Shown: positions 11,228-21,051, numbered from the stretch's first letter. The stretch: 64,000 bases of DNA from Thiococcus pfennigii (GCF_016583835.1 NZ_NRRW01000007.1:1-64000), one strand, 5' to 3'. The notes: a model not told the origin generated them from the letters alone. Made by a program: numbers and translations.

Positions 11228-11926
11228 CTAAGGCGAGGGCCGTGGCGCGCCGACCGTGGGTCGGCGGGTCTGTCGCTCGGCCAGGCGACGGTCGAGGAGC
11301 CGCTTGCCGGCGAGCAGGAAGCCGAGGACCAGGAAGCCGCCGGGCGGCAGGATCGCGAGCAGGAAGCCGCCGTAGTCGGGGATCAGGGTCACCTCGAGGA
11401 AGGCCATCGCCTCGCCGAGGAGCAGCGGCGCGCCGGCGAACAGGGTGCCGCTACCGATGATCTCGCGCACCGCACCGAGCCCGACCAGGACCAGCGTGAA
11501 CCCCAGCCCCATCATCAGCCCGTCGAAGGCCGCCGGCAACGCCGGCTGGCGCGCGGCGAAGGACTCGGCGCGACCGAGGATCGCGCAGTTGGTCACGATG
11601 AGCGGGATGAAGAGACCGAGGACCTTGTGCAGGTCGTGCAGCCAGGCGTTCATCGCCAGGTCGACCAGGGTCACCAGCGTGGCGATGACGAGGACGAAGA
11701 TCGGGATGCGTACGGCCGAGGTGAGGAGCCCGCGCAGCAGCGCGATCAGGAGGCCCGAGGCGGCGAGGACGGCCGTCGTCGCGAGCCCCATGCCGAGCCC
11801 GTTGGTCGCGGTGCCGGTCACCGCGAGCAACGGGCAGAGGGCGAGGGCCTGGGCGAGGACGACATTGTTGTCCCACAGGCCGTCGCGGGCGATCTGGCCG
11901 TAGGCCGGGGTGGCGGCGTTGCTCAT
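11228..11926 (-). CDS. rnfE: Rnf electron transport complex subunit E
   Basis: 232 residues with about six membrane helices. Family signatures include [19 protein letters not shown] near the N-terminus and [13 protein letters not shown] in the middle; the Cys residues of those two segments correspond to the conserved cysteines of RnfE/NqrD that are proposed to hold an iron centre with RnfA. It overlaps the stop of rnfG by 4 bp (ATGA), so translation is coupled. The Arg/Pro-rich C-terminal tail (about 25 residues) is longer than the core family needs. Confidence 0.94.
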   Translation of the reverse strand: MSNAATPAYGQIARDGLWDNNVVLAQALALCPLLAVTGTATNGLGMGLATTAVLAASGLLIALLRGLLTSAVRIPIFVLVIATLVTLVDLAMNAWLHDLHKVLGLFIPLIVTNCAILGRAESFAARQPALPAAFDGLMMGLGFTLVLVGLGAVREIIGSGTLFAGAPLLLGEAMAFLEVTLIPDYGGFLLAILPPGGFLVLGFLLAGKRLLDRRLAERQTRRPTVGAPRPSP

Positions 11927-12591
11927 CGGGGGAGGGGCGCCTCGGGCGCGGGTTCGGTGATGACCGCCGCGGCGGTCAGGGTGTCGCGGTGGGCGGCGAA
12001 GAAGAGCAGGGCCCCCTTGATCGCGTCGACGACGGCGCGCGGGGTGATGGTCGCGCCGGTGAACTGGTCGAAGTCGCCCTCGTCCTTGGCGACGGCCCAG
12101 CGCTCGAGCGGCGGGTCGCCGAGCGAGCGGCCGTCGAAGGCGAGGATCCAGTCGTCACGGGCGATTTCGATCTTGTCGCCGAGACCGGGCGTCTCGGCGT
12201 GGGCCAGCACGCGCGCGCCGAGGACGCGCCCTTCGGCGTCGATGCCGACCAGGATGTCGATCGGCCCCGCATAACCGAGGCCGCTGGTGCGGAAGGCGAT
12301 GCCGGTCACCTGGAGGCCGCGCAGCGCGCGGTAGACGGTGCGCGGCCGCCCGGCCTCGTCGGTCAGCGTCAGTGGGGCGGCGAGCAGGTCGTTGTCGTGG
12401 ATCGCCGGCGGCAGCACCTGGCTCAGCGAGGCCTGGAGGTCCTCGGCGCGGCGCGCGGCGATCGGGTCGCGGGTCACCAGATCGCCGACCGTCAGCAGGG
12501 CCGCGGCGAGCAGCGAGAAGCCGCCCAAGAGCAGGGCCTGGTAGCTGATCCGCTCGCGCCAGCCGGCACCCGTGTCGCGCGCGCCGGTCAT
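11923..12591 (-). CDS. rnfG: Rnf electron transport complex subunit G (flavoprotein)
   Basis: 222 residues. One N-terminal membrane helix (around [18 protein letters not shown]) is followed by a periplasmic FMN-binding domain. The flavinylation motif is [13 protein letters not shown] near residue 180; the second Thr of TGAT is expected to carry FMN by a phosphoester bond. [13 protein letters not shown] and [11 protein letters not shown] are other family landmarks. It starts 4 bp inside the end of rnfD and overlaps rnfE by 4 bp. It carries electrons across the periplasmic side between the other flavin subunit and the iron centres. Confidence 0.94.
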   Translation of the reverse strand: MTGARDTGAGWRERISYQALLLGGFSLLAAALLTVGDLVTRDPIAARRAEDLQASLSQVLPPAIHDNDLLAAPLTLTDEAGRPRTVYRALRGLQVTGIAFRTSGLGYAGPIDILVGIDAEGRVLGARVLAHAETPGLGDKIEIARDDWILAFDGRSLGDPPLERWAVAKDEGDFDQFTGATITPRAVVDAIKGALLFFAAHRDTLTAAAVITEPAPEAPLPR

Positions 12592-13685
12592 CGTGTGGTC
12601 CCCTGGTTGTCCTCGCCGTAGGCGAGCGGTTCGCCGCGGCGGTCGCGGCCGTAGATGCGCGGGCGCACATAGTGGTCGATCAGTGGCGTGCAGGCGTTCA
12701 TCAGCAGGACCGCGAAGGCCGCACCCTCTGGGTAGCTCGACCAGGTGCGGATCACGTAGACGAGCAGGCCGCAACCGAAGCCGAAGAGCAGCCGTCCGCG
12801 GGCCGAGACAGGCGCCGTGACCGGGTCCGTGGCGATGAAGAAGGCGGCCAAGATCGTCGCGCCCGACAGCAGGTGGTAGCCCGGGTTGAGGAAGTGGTTC
12901 GGGTTCACCAGGTGCATTGCGGTGGCGCACAGGGTGATGGTCGCGAGCATCGCGACCGGGATGTGCCAGCTGATCACGCGCCGCGAGATCAGGAACAGCC
13001 CGCCGAGGAGCAGCAGCAGGGCCGAGGTCTCCCCGAGGCTGCCGGCGACGGTGCCGATCGCGGCCTGGTTGAGCTGGTAGGTCGAGGGCAGGATGTCGAG
13101 CAGCGTCAGGCCCGTGCCCAGGTCGGTGTGGACCTGGCCGAGCACGGTGGCGCTGGTCATCGCGTCGTAGGTCTGGGCGCCGAAGGTGATCGCCAGGCCG
13201 CCGAGGAAGTCCGGCGCGTCGGCGGAGAACAGCGGCGTCGGCGCGACGAAGGTCGTCATCTGGACCGGGAACGAGATCAGCAGCGCGACGCGCGCGATCA
13301 TCGCCGGGTTGAACAGGTTCTGGCCGAGGCCGCCGAAGACCTGCTTGGCGACGATGATCGCGATCAGCCCGCCGACCGCGCCGATCCACCAGGGTGCCCA
13401 GGGTGGCAGCGTCATCGCGAGCAGCCAGCCGGACAGCAAGGCCGAGCCGTCGAGCAGGTAAGGCCGCACGGGCCGTCTGGCCAGGCGCAGCGCCGCGGCC
13501 TCGGCGAGGATCGCGGTGGCGATGGTCACGACGAAGAGATTGATCGCCGGCCAGCCGAACTGCCACAGGCCGACCAGGGTGCCGGGGATCAGCGCCAGCA
13601 TCACGAGCCGCATCGTCAGCCCGATGCTGGTCGGTGCGTGGGCGAACGGCCCGGCGATCAGGGGCGGGTCGCCGAGCGCGCTCAT
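12588..13685 (-). CDS. rnfD: Rnf electron transport complex subunit D
   Basis: 365 residues, polytopic, related to NqrB. Landmarks are FGGLGQNLFNPAM, TYDAMTSATVLGQ and LLSGATILAAFFIATDPV. The DAMTSATVL segment probably holds the covalent FMN on the Thr after Ser-Ala, a variant of the more common S/T-G-A-T form; this assignment is inferred. The start at 13685 overlaps the rnfC stop by 4 bp, so translation is coupled. RnfD forms the membrane core through which ion translocation is thought to be driven. Confidence 0.94.
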   Translation of the reverse strand: MSALGDPPLIAGPFAHAPTSIGLTMRLVMLALIPGTLVGLWQFGWPAINLFVVTIATAILAEAAALRLARRPVRPYLLDGSALLSGWLLAMTLPPWAPWWIGAVGGLIAIIVAKQVFGGLGQNLFNPAMIARVALLISFPVQMTTFVAPTPLFSADAPDFLGGLAITFGAQTYDAMTSATVLGQVHTDLGTGLTLLDILPSTYQLNQAAIGTVAGSLGETSALLLLLGGLFLISRRVISWHIPVAMLATITLCATAMHLVNPNHFLNPGYHLLSGATILAAFFIATDPVTAPVSARGRLLFGFGCGLLVYVIRTWSSYPEGAAFAVLLMNACTPLIDHYVRPRIYGRDRRGEPLAYGEDNQGTTR

Positions 13686-15187
13686 GGCCGGGCCTCCGCG
13701 TTCGTGCCCACCTCGGCGTTGCCCAAAGGCGGCGTCTCGCCCTCTGCCTTGGCCTGTTGCTGCCGCTTGCGCCGCGCCATGGCCTCGCGTTTGGCGCGCT
13801 TGGCCGCCTCCAGGCGGGCGCTGCGCAGCTCGGCCAGCCGCTTGGTCTCGATCTGCTTGTGGCGGGCGCGCCCGCGGGCGGCCATCTCGCCCTTCGCATA
13901 GTTGATGTATTGCACCAGCGGGATGTGCGCCGGGCAGGTGTAGGCGCACGAGCCGCAGCCGATGCAGTCCATCAGGCCGAGGCGCACGGCGCCCTCCAGG
14001 TCGGCGGCGCGGGTGCGGGCGACCAGTTCGAGCGGCACCAGGCCGCAGGGACAGGCGCCGACGCAGCTGCCGCAGCGGATGCAGGGCATCGGCTCGCGGC
14101 GGTTGACCTCTTGGGCGGTCAGGGCCAGGACGCCATTGCTGCCCTTGACGATCGGCACCCGCGTGCTCGGCAGCGGCTGGCCCATCATCGGCCCACCGCT
14201 GATCAGGCGGGCCGGCGCCTCGCGCAGCCCGCCGCTCTGCTCGATCAGGTGGGCGACCGGCGTGCCGAGCGGTACGCGCAGATTGGCCGGCCGGGCGATG
14301 GCCGCCCCGGTGACCGTGACGACCCGTTCGACGAGGGGGCGGCCGTGGCGCAGCGCCTCGTGCACGGCGAAGGCGGTCGCCGGATTGTGCACGACGACGC
14401 CGATATCGGCGGTCAGGCCGCGGGCCGGCGACTCGCGGCCGGTCAGCGTGAAGACCAGGTGGCGCTCCGAGCCCATCGGATAGCGCGTCGGCAGGGCCGC
14501 GATCTCGATCTCCGCGCGGCCGGTCGCGGCGGCGCGCATCGCCGCTAGGGCCTCGGGCTTGTTGGACTCGATCGCGACGATGATGTGGCCGACGCCCAGC
14601 GCATGGGCCATGATGCGCACCCCGTCGAGGACCTGCTCGGACTGCTCGCGTATCAGTCGGTCGTCGCAGGTGAGATAGGGCTCGCACTCCGAGCCGTTGA
14701 TGACGAGCGTGTGAAGCCGGTAGCGCTGACGCAGGTTGAGCTTGACGGCGGCCGGGAAGGTCGCCCCGCCCATGCCGACGATGCCGGCGGCGGCGACCCG
14801 GGCGGCGATCTCCTCGGGCGGCAGGGCGAACGGATCGTCCGTCCCGACGAGCGCGTCGGACCAGCGGTCCTCGCCGTCGGGCTGGAGCGTGATCGTCGGC
14901 ACCGACAGGCCCGAGGGGTGGTTCGCCGGGTAGCGGCCGATGCCGACCACGCGGCCCGAGGTCGGAGCGTGGACCGGCGCCGAGATGACCCCCTGGCGCT
15001 CGGCGAGGAGGTCGCCCTTGCGCACCGTCTGACCGCGGTGCACGGCCGGGTTGGCGGCGGCGCCGACGTGTTGCAACAGCGGCACATGCAGCAGGTGGGG
15101 CAGGGGGATCGGCTCGATGGGCCGCTCGCTCGATAGGCCCTTGCGGTCTTCCGGGTGGACGCCGCCGCGGATCTTGAACAGCTTCAT
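13682..15187 (-). CDS. rnfC: Rnf electron transport complex subunit C (iron-sulfur, NADH/flavin-binding)
   Basis: 501 residues. Begins MKLFKIRGGVHPEDRK as in other RnfC. It carries the NADH/FMN-binding core related to Nqo1/NuoF (GMGGATFPAAVKL) and two ferredoxin-type 4Fe-4S motifs, CIRCGSCVGACPCGL and CIGCGSCAYTCPAH. The last 60 residues are a Lys/Arg/Ala-rich, probably helical tail. The upstream 53 codons of open frame are not RnfC-like, so the ATG at 15187 is chosen. A 40-bp gap separates it from rnfB. RnfC is the peripheral subunit exchanging electrons with NADH. Confidence 0.95.
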   Translation of the reverse strand: MKLFKIRGGVHPEDRKGLSSERPIEPIPLPHLLHVPLLQHVGAAANPAVHRGQTVRKGDLLAERQGVISAPVHAPTSGRVVGIGRYPANHPSGLSVPTITLQPDGEDRWSDALVGTDDPFALPPEEIAARVAAAGIVGMGGATFPAAVKLNLRQRYRLHTLVINGSECEPYLTCDDRLIREQSEQVLDGVRIMAHALGVGHIIVAIESNKPEALAAMRAAATGRAEIEIAALPTRYPMGSERHLVFTLTGRESPARGLTADIGVVVHNPATAFAVHEALRHGRPLVERVVTVTGAAIARPANLRVPLGTPVAHLIEQSGGLREAPARLISGGPMMGQPLPSTRVPIVKGSNGVLALTAQEVNRREPMPCIRCGSCVGACPCGLVPLELVARTRAADLEGAVRLGLMDCIGCGSCAYTCPAHIPLVQYINYAKGEMAARGRARHKQIETKRLAELRSARLEAAKRAKREAMARRKRQQQAKAEGETPPLGNAEVGTNAEARP

Positions 15188-15227
15188 GGGGTTCTGGCTG
15201 CCTCGCTGAGATGGGTGACGCGGCGGC

Positions 15228-15758
15228 TCAGAGCGCCGGGACCGGCTTGGGCCAGTACCACTGGGGGACGGTGATGGGCAGCGGCCGCATCTCGATGCAC
15301 CCCTGCGGACAGGCCTCGTAGCACTTGTTGCAGCCGGTGCAGGCATCGGGGATGACGGCGTGGATCATCCGCGACGCGCCGAGGATGGCGTCGGTCGGAC
15401 AGCGCTTTAGGCACTTGGTGCAGCCGGTGCAGCGCCGTTCGTGGATGTAGGCGACGCGCGGTCCCTGGTCCTGGATCGCGGCCAGGTCGACGCTGACGCC
15501 GAGCTTGGCGGCGAGCTGCTCGACCAGGGCGCGCCCGCCGGGCGGACACAGGGTGACGGCGGCCTCGCCGGCGGCGACCGCGGCGGCCGCCGCCGAGCAG
15601 CCGGGGTAGCCGCACTGGCCGCACTGCGAGCCGGGCAGCATCTCCTCGATCTCCCCCTGGAGGGGGTTCTGCTCGACCCTCAGGTAACGCGCGGCGACCC
15701 CGAGGAGGGTGCCCAGGGCGAGGCCCAGCAGGGTCAGACTGAGAAGGGGCGCGATCAC
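15228..15758 (-). CDS. rnfB: Rnf electron transport complex subunit B (polyferredoxin)
   Basis: 176 residues. An N-terminal membrane helix (LLSLTLLGLALGTLLGVAA) is followed by the cluster-binding motif CGQCGYPGC with a distal Cys (LCPPGG), then two 4Fe-4S ferredoxin motifs CTGCTKCLKRCP and CTGCNKCYEACP. It is the likely entry point for ferredoxin electrons. No ATG gives the right N-terminus; a GTG at 15758 yields MIAPLLSLTLLG and is assigned as the start, which makes this an inferred start. It sits 32 bp after rnfA and 40 bp before rnfC. Confidence 0.93.
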   Translation of the reverse strand: MIAPLLSLTLLGLALGTLLGVAARYLRVEQNPLQGEIEEMLPGSQCGQCGYPGCSAAAAAVAAGEAAVTLCPPGGRALVEQLAAKLGVSVDLAAIQDQGPRVAYIHERRCTGCTKCLKRCPTDAILGASRMIHAVIPDACTGCNKCYEACPQGCIEMRPLPITVPQWYWPKPVPAL

Positions 15759-15790
15759 GATGCTCTGCTCCGTTTCGAGGTCGGGGGCGG

Positions 15791-16372
15791 CTAGTGGTGC
15801 GTCAGGCCGGCGAAGCCCATGAAGGCCAACGACAGCAGGCCGGCGGCGATGAAGGCGATCGGCGCCCCGGCGAAGGCGGCCGGCACCTGGGCGAGCGCCA
15901 GGCGCTCGCGCAACCCGGCGAAGAGGACCATCACGAGCGTGAAGCCGAGGGCCGAGCCGAAGCCGAACAGCAGGCTCTCGAGGAAACCGTGGTCGCCCTG
16001 GACGTTGAGCAAGGCGACGCCGAGCACCGCGCAGTTGGTCGTGATCAACGGCAGGAAGATGCCGAGGACCTGGTAGAGGGTCGGCGAGATGCGGCGCACG
16101 GCCATCTCGGTGAACTGCACGACGGCGGCGATGACCAGGATGAAGGTCAGGATCCGCAGGAAGCCGATGTCGAGCGGCCCGAGCACCAGGTGCTCGAGCA
16201 GCCAGCTGGCGGCTGCGGCCAACGTCAGGACGAAGGTCGTCGCCAGCCCCATGCCGATCGCCGAGTCGAGCTTGCCCGACACCCCCATGAAGGGGCAGAG
16301 GCCGAGGAACTTGACCAGCACGACATTGTTGACCAATGCGGTGCCGAGGATGAGGATCAGATAGTCGGTCAT
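15791..16372 (-). CDS. rnfA: Rnf electron transport complex subunit A
   Basis: 193 residues, six-helix membrane protein. Hallmarks are [20 protein letters not shown] and [14 protein letters not shown], whose cysteines match the conserved pair proposed to bind an iron centre between RnfA and RnfE. It is the first gene of the rnf operon. A sigma-54-type promoter ends 48 bp upstream of the ATG and a NifA-type upstream sequence lies further out, so expression under nitrogen-fixing conditions is predicted. The operon order matches the nif-linked rnf operons of Rhodobacter capsulatus and Azotobacter vinelandii. Confidence 0.95.
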   Translation of the reverse strand: MTDYLILILGTALVNNVVLVKFLGLCPFMGVSGKLDSAIGMGLATTFVLTLAAAASWLLEHLVLGPLDIGFLRILTFILVIAAVVQFTEMAVRRISPTLYQVLGIFLPLITTNCAVLGVALLNVQGDHGFLESLLFGFGSALGFTLVMVLFAGLRERLALAQVPAAFAGAPIAFIAAGLLSLAFMGFAGLTHH

Positions 16373-16419
16373 ACGCCCGCCTGCCAGGCGACCTGCGCGG
16401 TCTGGATGTTTCTCGATGC

Positions 16420-16436
16420 AGCAAATACGATGCCAC
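16420..16436 (-). promoter_or_regulatory. sigma-54 promoter of the rnf operon
   Basis: Read on the minus strand the sequence is GTGGCATCGTATTTGCT: TGGCAT, five bases, TTGCT. This matches the sigma-54 consensus TGGCAC-N5-TTGCW at all but one of the key positions, with the invariant GG and GC exactly ten bases apart. Transcription would begin about 12 bases further on, giving a leader of about 37 bases to the rnfA ATG at 16372. Confidence 0.78.
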
Positions 16437-16595
16437 ACGCAAGGGGCCGGCCTTGGCGAGGTCGAGGCGCCGCGCGATGCCGCTGCGCCAGCGCCATCCG
16501 AGGTCGACCGAGGGGCGCAGGCGGCAAAGGGGGCGCAATTCCCCGGTCGGTGCCGTCGGCATTGCGACACGCGTTCACCGCCGCCGGGGCGTCTT

Positions 16596-16611
16596 TGTAG
16601 TAAATCCTACA
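16596..16611. promoter_or_regulatory. NifA upstream activator sequence (TGT-N10-ACA)
   Basis: TGTAGTAAATCCTACA fits the NifA binding consensus TGT-N10-ACA and has extra dyad symmetry (TGTAG/CTACA). It lies about 160-175 bp upstream of the -24 element of the rnf promoter, within the working range of enhancer-bound NifA. It is also 87 bp before the start of the divergent Uma2 gene, for which I see no sigma-54 promoter. Confidence 0.7.
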
Positions 16612-16697
16612 GGCGGTCGCTTGGGCGGGCCGATGCGGGCGCCTGAGTCGGCGTCGACAGCCACCCTGGAGGGGCGTGCCTGGAGCGAGGAGATGCC

Positions 16698-17192
16698 ATG
16701 AACCTGCCACACTTGATGCTGCAAGCGAGCGAGCTCGGTATTCGTTTGGAGATCGTCAACGGCCTGCCGATCTGGGAGGCGCAACCGGTCTACCGGCATC
16801 AGAAGCAGATCGATCGGATCAATCGGGGTCTGCGGCCGACCGCTGGCGCCGAGGCCGCTTGCGCCTGCATCTATGCCATCGATGTCTACATACAGTTCGC
16901 CAACGGTCTGAAACGTCCCGATATCTCGGTCTTTTGCCGTGAACCGCCCGAGGAGGAGCAGGATGGCGCCCTGACGACGATCCCCGAAGCCGTGATCGAG
17001 GTCGTCAACAAGGGCTTCGAGGCCAAGGATCTCGAGATCGGCCCGCCGTTCTATCTATCGCAAGGCGTCAAGGATGTCGTGGTCTTCGATCCGTCCACAC
17101 TGCTGGTGCTGCGCGTGCGAAAAGACCGTGTCAGTCGCCAGGTCTCGCCGGTCGACATCGACTTGGAGTGCGGTTGCCGGGTCACGGTCTAA
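16698..17192 (+). CDS. Uma2-family PD-(D/E)XK nuclease-like protein
   Basis: 164 residues. The motif KRPDISVF followed about 30 residues later by AVIEVVNKGFEAKDLEIG and by DVVVFDPSTL fits the Uma2 (DUF820) family, a PD-(D/E)XK endonuclease fold common in cyanobacteria and some Proteobacteria. Here the usual Ser-Pro after the EV motif is replaced by Asn-Lys, so it belongs to a divergent subgroup. The biological role is not established. It sits alone between rnfA and nifL, an insertion relative to the Azotobacter arrangement, and is followed by a tandem repeat. GAGGAG precedes the ATG. Confidence 0.75.
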   Translation: MNLPHLMLQASELGIRLEIVNGLPIWEAQPVYRHQKQIDRINRGLRPTAGAEAACACIYAIDVYIQFANGLKRPDISVFCREPPEEEQDGALTTIPEAVIEVVNKGFEAKDLEIGPPFYLSQGVKDVVVFDPSTLLVLRVRKDRVSRQVSPVDIDLECGCRVTV

Positions 17193-17217
17193 GAGACGCA
17201 TGGGCATCCAGACCGGA

Positions 17218-17401
17218 GGGCGGGAAAGCGCAGCGCATCCCGCCACCGCGACCGATACGAAGCATCGCACGGCACAAGAGCGCAGCGCATCCCGCCACCG
17301 CGACCGATACGAAGCATCGCACGGCACAAGAGCGCAGCGCATCCCGCCACCGCGACCAATACGAGGCAGCGAACGGCGCAGAGGCGCAGCGCATCCCGCC
17401 A
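17218..17401 (+). repeat. 52-bp tandem repeat, about 3.3 copies
   Basis: Units begin with GCGCAGCGCATCCCGCC at 17228, 17280, 17332 and 17384, exactly 52 bases apart. The first two units are identical over their whole length; the third has a few changes; the fourth breaks off after about 17 bases. Each unit joins half of the GGCGGG...CCCGCC palindromic repeat to an ACCGATACGAAGCAT segment. The first unit is preceded by GGGCGGGAAA from 17218, giving a complete palindromic repeat there. No spacer variation is seen, so it is not a CRISPR array. Confidence 0.9.
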
Positions 17402-17549
17402 TCGCGACTGTCGGCGAGGCTCCGCGAGCCTCGTCACCGGCGAGGCGACGCGACGCCGCGTGGTTCGGCAAGCCCGACGATCAAGACTGGGGGCCGGCGG
17501 CCTGCCAGGGGCCGCGAAGCTGGGTCTCCTCGCCGAGGTTGCCGTGCGC

Positions 17550-17579
17550 GGCGGGATGCGCGTTGCCTTCCCACCCTAC
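17550..17579 (-). repeat. inverted copy of the GGCGGG...CCCGCC repeat
   Basis: On the minus strand this reads GTAGGGTGGGAAGGCAACGC followed by GCATCCCGCC, a diverged copy of the family represented at 17218-17244 but in the opposite direction. Together the two copies bracket the tandem repeat region between the Uma2 gene and nifL. Confidence 0.6.
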
Positions 17580-17601
17580 ATTGCCAGTGGCTGCCTGATG
17601 A

Positions 17602-17617
17602 TGGTGTGCCTCTTGCT
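17602..17617 (+). promoter_or_regulatory. candidate sigma-54 promoter of nifLA
   Basis: TGGTGTGCCTCTTGCT: TGGTGT, five bases, TTGCT. The invariant GG and GC are ten bases apart and the -12 half is perfect, while the -24 half departs from TGGCAC at three positions. It would start transcription about 27 bases before the nifL ATG. I found no TGT-N10-ACA site upstream of it, so if real it may answer to another activator such as NtrC. Confidence 0.4.
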
Positions 17618-17656
17618 TGATACTATGCGGGACTCGGTACCTCAGGAGTGGCGCTC

Positions 17657-19294
17657 ATGACCTCGAAAGGCTCGTCGGAACCCGCGCAGCAGTTGGCCGC
17701 CAACGCGCTGGCCGCCTTCCTCGCCGCGCCCCCGCCGGGCACGCCGCCGGAGGTGATCGAGGCCCTCGGTCTGGTCGGCGGCGAGTCCGGCGAACCGCTT
17801 CCGCCGCGCCTCTTCTTCGCCGCCGTCGAGCAGTCGCCGGTGGCCATCTCGATCACGAACGCAGAGGCGATCATCCTCTACGCGAACGCCGCCTTCGAGG
17901 CCCTGACCGGCTACACGCGCGCCGAGGTCATCGGCAAGAACGAGTCGCTCCTGTCGAACAACGCGACCCCTGCCACCATCTACCGGCAACTGTGGCGCAC
18001 GATCAAGGACAAGCGCACCTGGACCGGCACGCTGGTCAACCGCACCAAGGCCGGCGGCGACTATCTGGCCGAGCTGACGATCTCGCCGGTCCTCGATCAG
18101 CAGGGCGAGATCCGCTACTTCCTCGGCATGCACCGTGATGTGACGCGTGTCCACGAGTTGGAAGGCGCGTTGCGCCAGCAGAAGGCGCGCGTCGAGACCG
18201 TGCTCCAGGCCGCGCCGGTCCTGGTCGTGCTGCTCGACGGCGAGGGCCGGGTCCTGCTCGAGAATCGGGAGTACGAGAAGCTGCAGGGCGAACTCCAGGG
18301 CAGTGCACCGATCGAGGTCCTGCGTGCGGCACTGCGCAAGCAGGCGGGATTCGATCCGCTGGAGGCTGCGCTGGCCGATCGCGGCTTCAAGGACGTCGAG
18401 GTCAGCGTCGAGGTACCCGGCGCCGGCGGGCCGCGCTGGTTCGCGTGTTCCGGCACCCCGGCCCATGAGCTGGATGCGAGCGCCCGGACCTTCTTCGGCC
18501 GTAACTCGGCCGGCGAGCGGCGGCTCCTGCTGCTTGCCAACGACATCACGGCGCGGCGCCGCGAGATCGAGCGCGCCCACCTGGAGAACCTGCGCGCCCG
18601 CCTCGCCGAGCAGCAGCTCGGCCACACGATGCGCGAGGCCTTGGCCGCGGCCATCTACCAGATCCAAGGGCCGCTGAACGTCATCCATGCGGCTTCGGAG
18701 ATGATCAAGGGGGGGAGCGCCAATCTGACGGTCCTCAGCGGCACCCTCGAGCAGATCAGCGCTGCCGGCCAGAAGGCGCTGGAGACCCTCGAGGCGGCGC
18801 TGCCGGTGCAGGCGCGCGAGGCCGGGATCCTGGTCAACGTCAACGCCCTGCTGCGCCAGGTGCTGGAGCTGGAGACCGACCGGCTGCTCGCTGCCGGTAT
18901 CGTCGTCGACTGGCAACCGGCCCATGTGCTGCCGGAGTTCAACGGCCACAAGAACCAGCTGCGCGCGATGTTCAAACACCTGATCGACAACGCGATCCAG
19001 GCCTTGAACGAGAGCGGCAAGGGCCATCGTGAGCTGCGCGTGGCGACGCGCGCCGTCGAGTCGGCGGTCGAGGTGGTGATCCAGGACAATGGTCCAGGGA
19101 TCCCGCCCGAGCAGCGCTACGCCGTCTTCGAGCCCTTCTCCAGCGGTTGGCGGCATCGCCGCGGGCGCGCCGGTATGGGGCTGGCTCTGGCGCAGGAGAT
19201 CGTCAACCAACATGGCGGGTCGATCGAGATCGACCCGGAGTATCTGGATGGCTGCCGCGTTCGGCTGTTGCTGACCGCGGCGGTCGATGAATGA
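17657..19294 (+). CDS. nifL: nitrogen fixation negative regulator NifL
   Basis: 545 residues, close to the family length. PAS1 (about residues 50-165) contains the NifL hallmark ILYANAAFEALTGYTR then GKNESLLSNNATPATIYRQL, the FAD-binding redox sensor. A second PAS-like region (about 180-300) and a kinase-like C-terminal part follow, with N box LIDNAIQALNESG, DNGPGIPPE and GRAGMGLALAQEI. The H-box region reads AIYQIQGPLNVIH, with no His at the usual phosphorylation position, in line with NifL acting by direct binding to NifA rather than phosphotransfer. Start at the ATG at 17657, eight bases after AGGAG; a GTG three codons upstream is less likely. nifA follows 19 bp later. Confidence 0.95.
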   Translation: MTSKGSSEPAQQLAANALAAFLAAPPPGTPPEVIEALGLVGGESGEPLPPRLFFAAVEQSPVAISITNAEAIILYANAAFEALTGYTRAEVIGKNESLLSNNATPATIYRQLWRTIKDKRTWTGTLVNRTKAGGDYLAELTISPVLDQQGEIRYFLGMHRDVTRVHELEGALRQQKARVETVLQAAPVLVVLLDGEGRVLLENREYEKLQGELQGSAPIEVLRAALRKQAGFDPLEAALADRGFKDVEVSVEVPGAGGPRWFACSGTPAHELDASARTFFGRNSAGERRLLLLANDITARRREIERAHLENLRARLAEQQLGHTMREALAAAIYQIQGPLNVIHAASEMIKGGSANLTVLSGTLEQISAAGQKALETLEAALPVQAREAGILVNVNALLRQVLELETDRLLAAGIVVDWQPAHVLPEFNGHKNQLRAMFKHLIDNAIQALNESGKGHRELRVATRAVESAVEVVIQDNGPGIPPEQRYAVFEPFSSGWRHRRGRAGMGLALAQEIVNQHGGSIEIDPEYLDGCRVRLLLTAAVDE

Positions 19295-19313
19295 GGTCGG
19301 ATGAAGTCCCGCG

Positions 19314-20900
<1,587 letters not shown>

Positions 20901-20935
20901 TACCACGGCCGTACCGGCGGGTGCGCCGCGCAACG

Positions 20936-20966
20936 AAAAAGGGCCTAGCCTTGCGAGCTAAGCCCT
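20936..20966 (-). terminator. intrinsic terminator of tRNA-Asn
   Basis: On the minus strand AAGGGCTTAGC, a 7-base loop region and GCTAGGCCCTT form a stem with one mismatch, followed by TTT. It lies 9 bases beyond the CCA end of the tRNA. As the arms are symmetrical it may also end nifA transcription from the other side. Confidence 0.75.
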
Positions 20967-20975
20967 TGCTTTGTT

Positions 20976-21051
20976 TGGCTCCCCGGGACGGGCTCGAACC
21001 GCCGACCTAGTGATTAACAGTCACCCGCTCTACCGACTGAGCTACCGGGGA
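20976..21051 (-). tRNA. tRNA-Asn (anticodon GTT)
   Basis: 76 bases on the minus strand, including encoded CCA. The acceptor stem is TCCCCGG/CCGGGGA, the D-loop contains AGCTCAGTCGGTAGAGC, the anticodon loop is CTGTTAATC, and the T-arm carries GGTTCGAGCC. All four stems pair. Confidence 0.97.

Noticed and set aside
17228-17401. Possible CRISPR array.
   Set aside because: Units are contiguous 52-bp copies with no variable spacers, no leader and no cas genes.
17074-17598. Open frames of 150-174 codons across the 52-bp repeat region.
   Set aside because: They are created by the repeat, which lacks stops in several frames; the predicted peptides are repetitive and match nothing.
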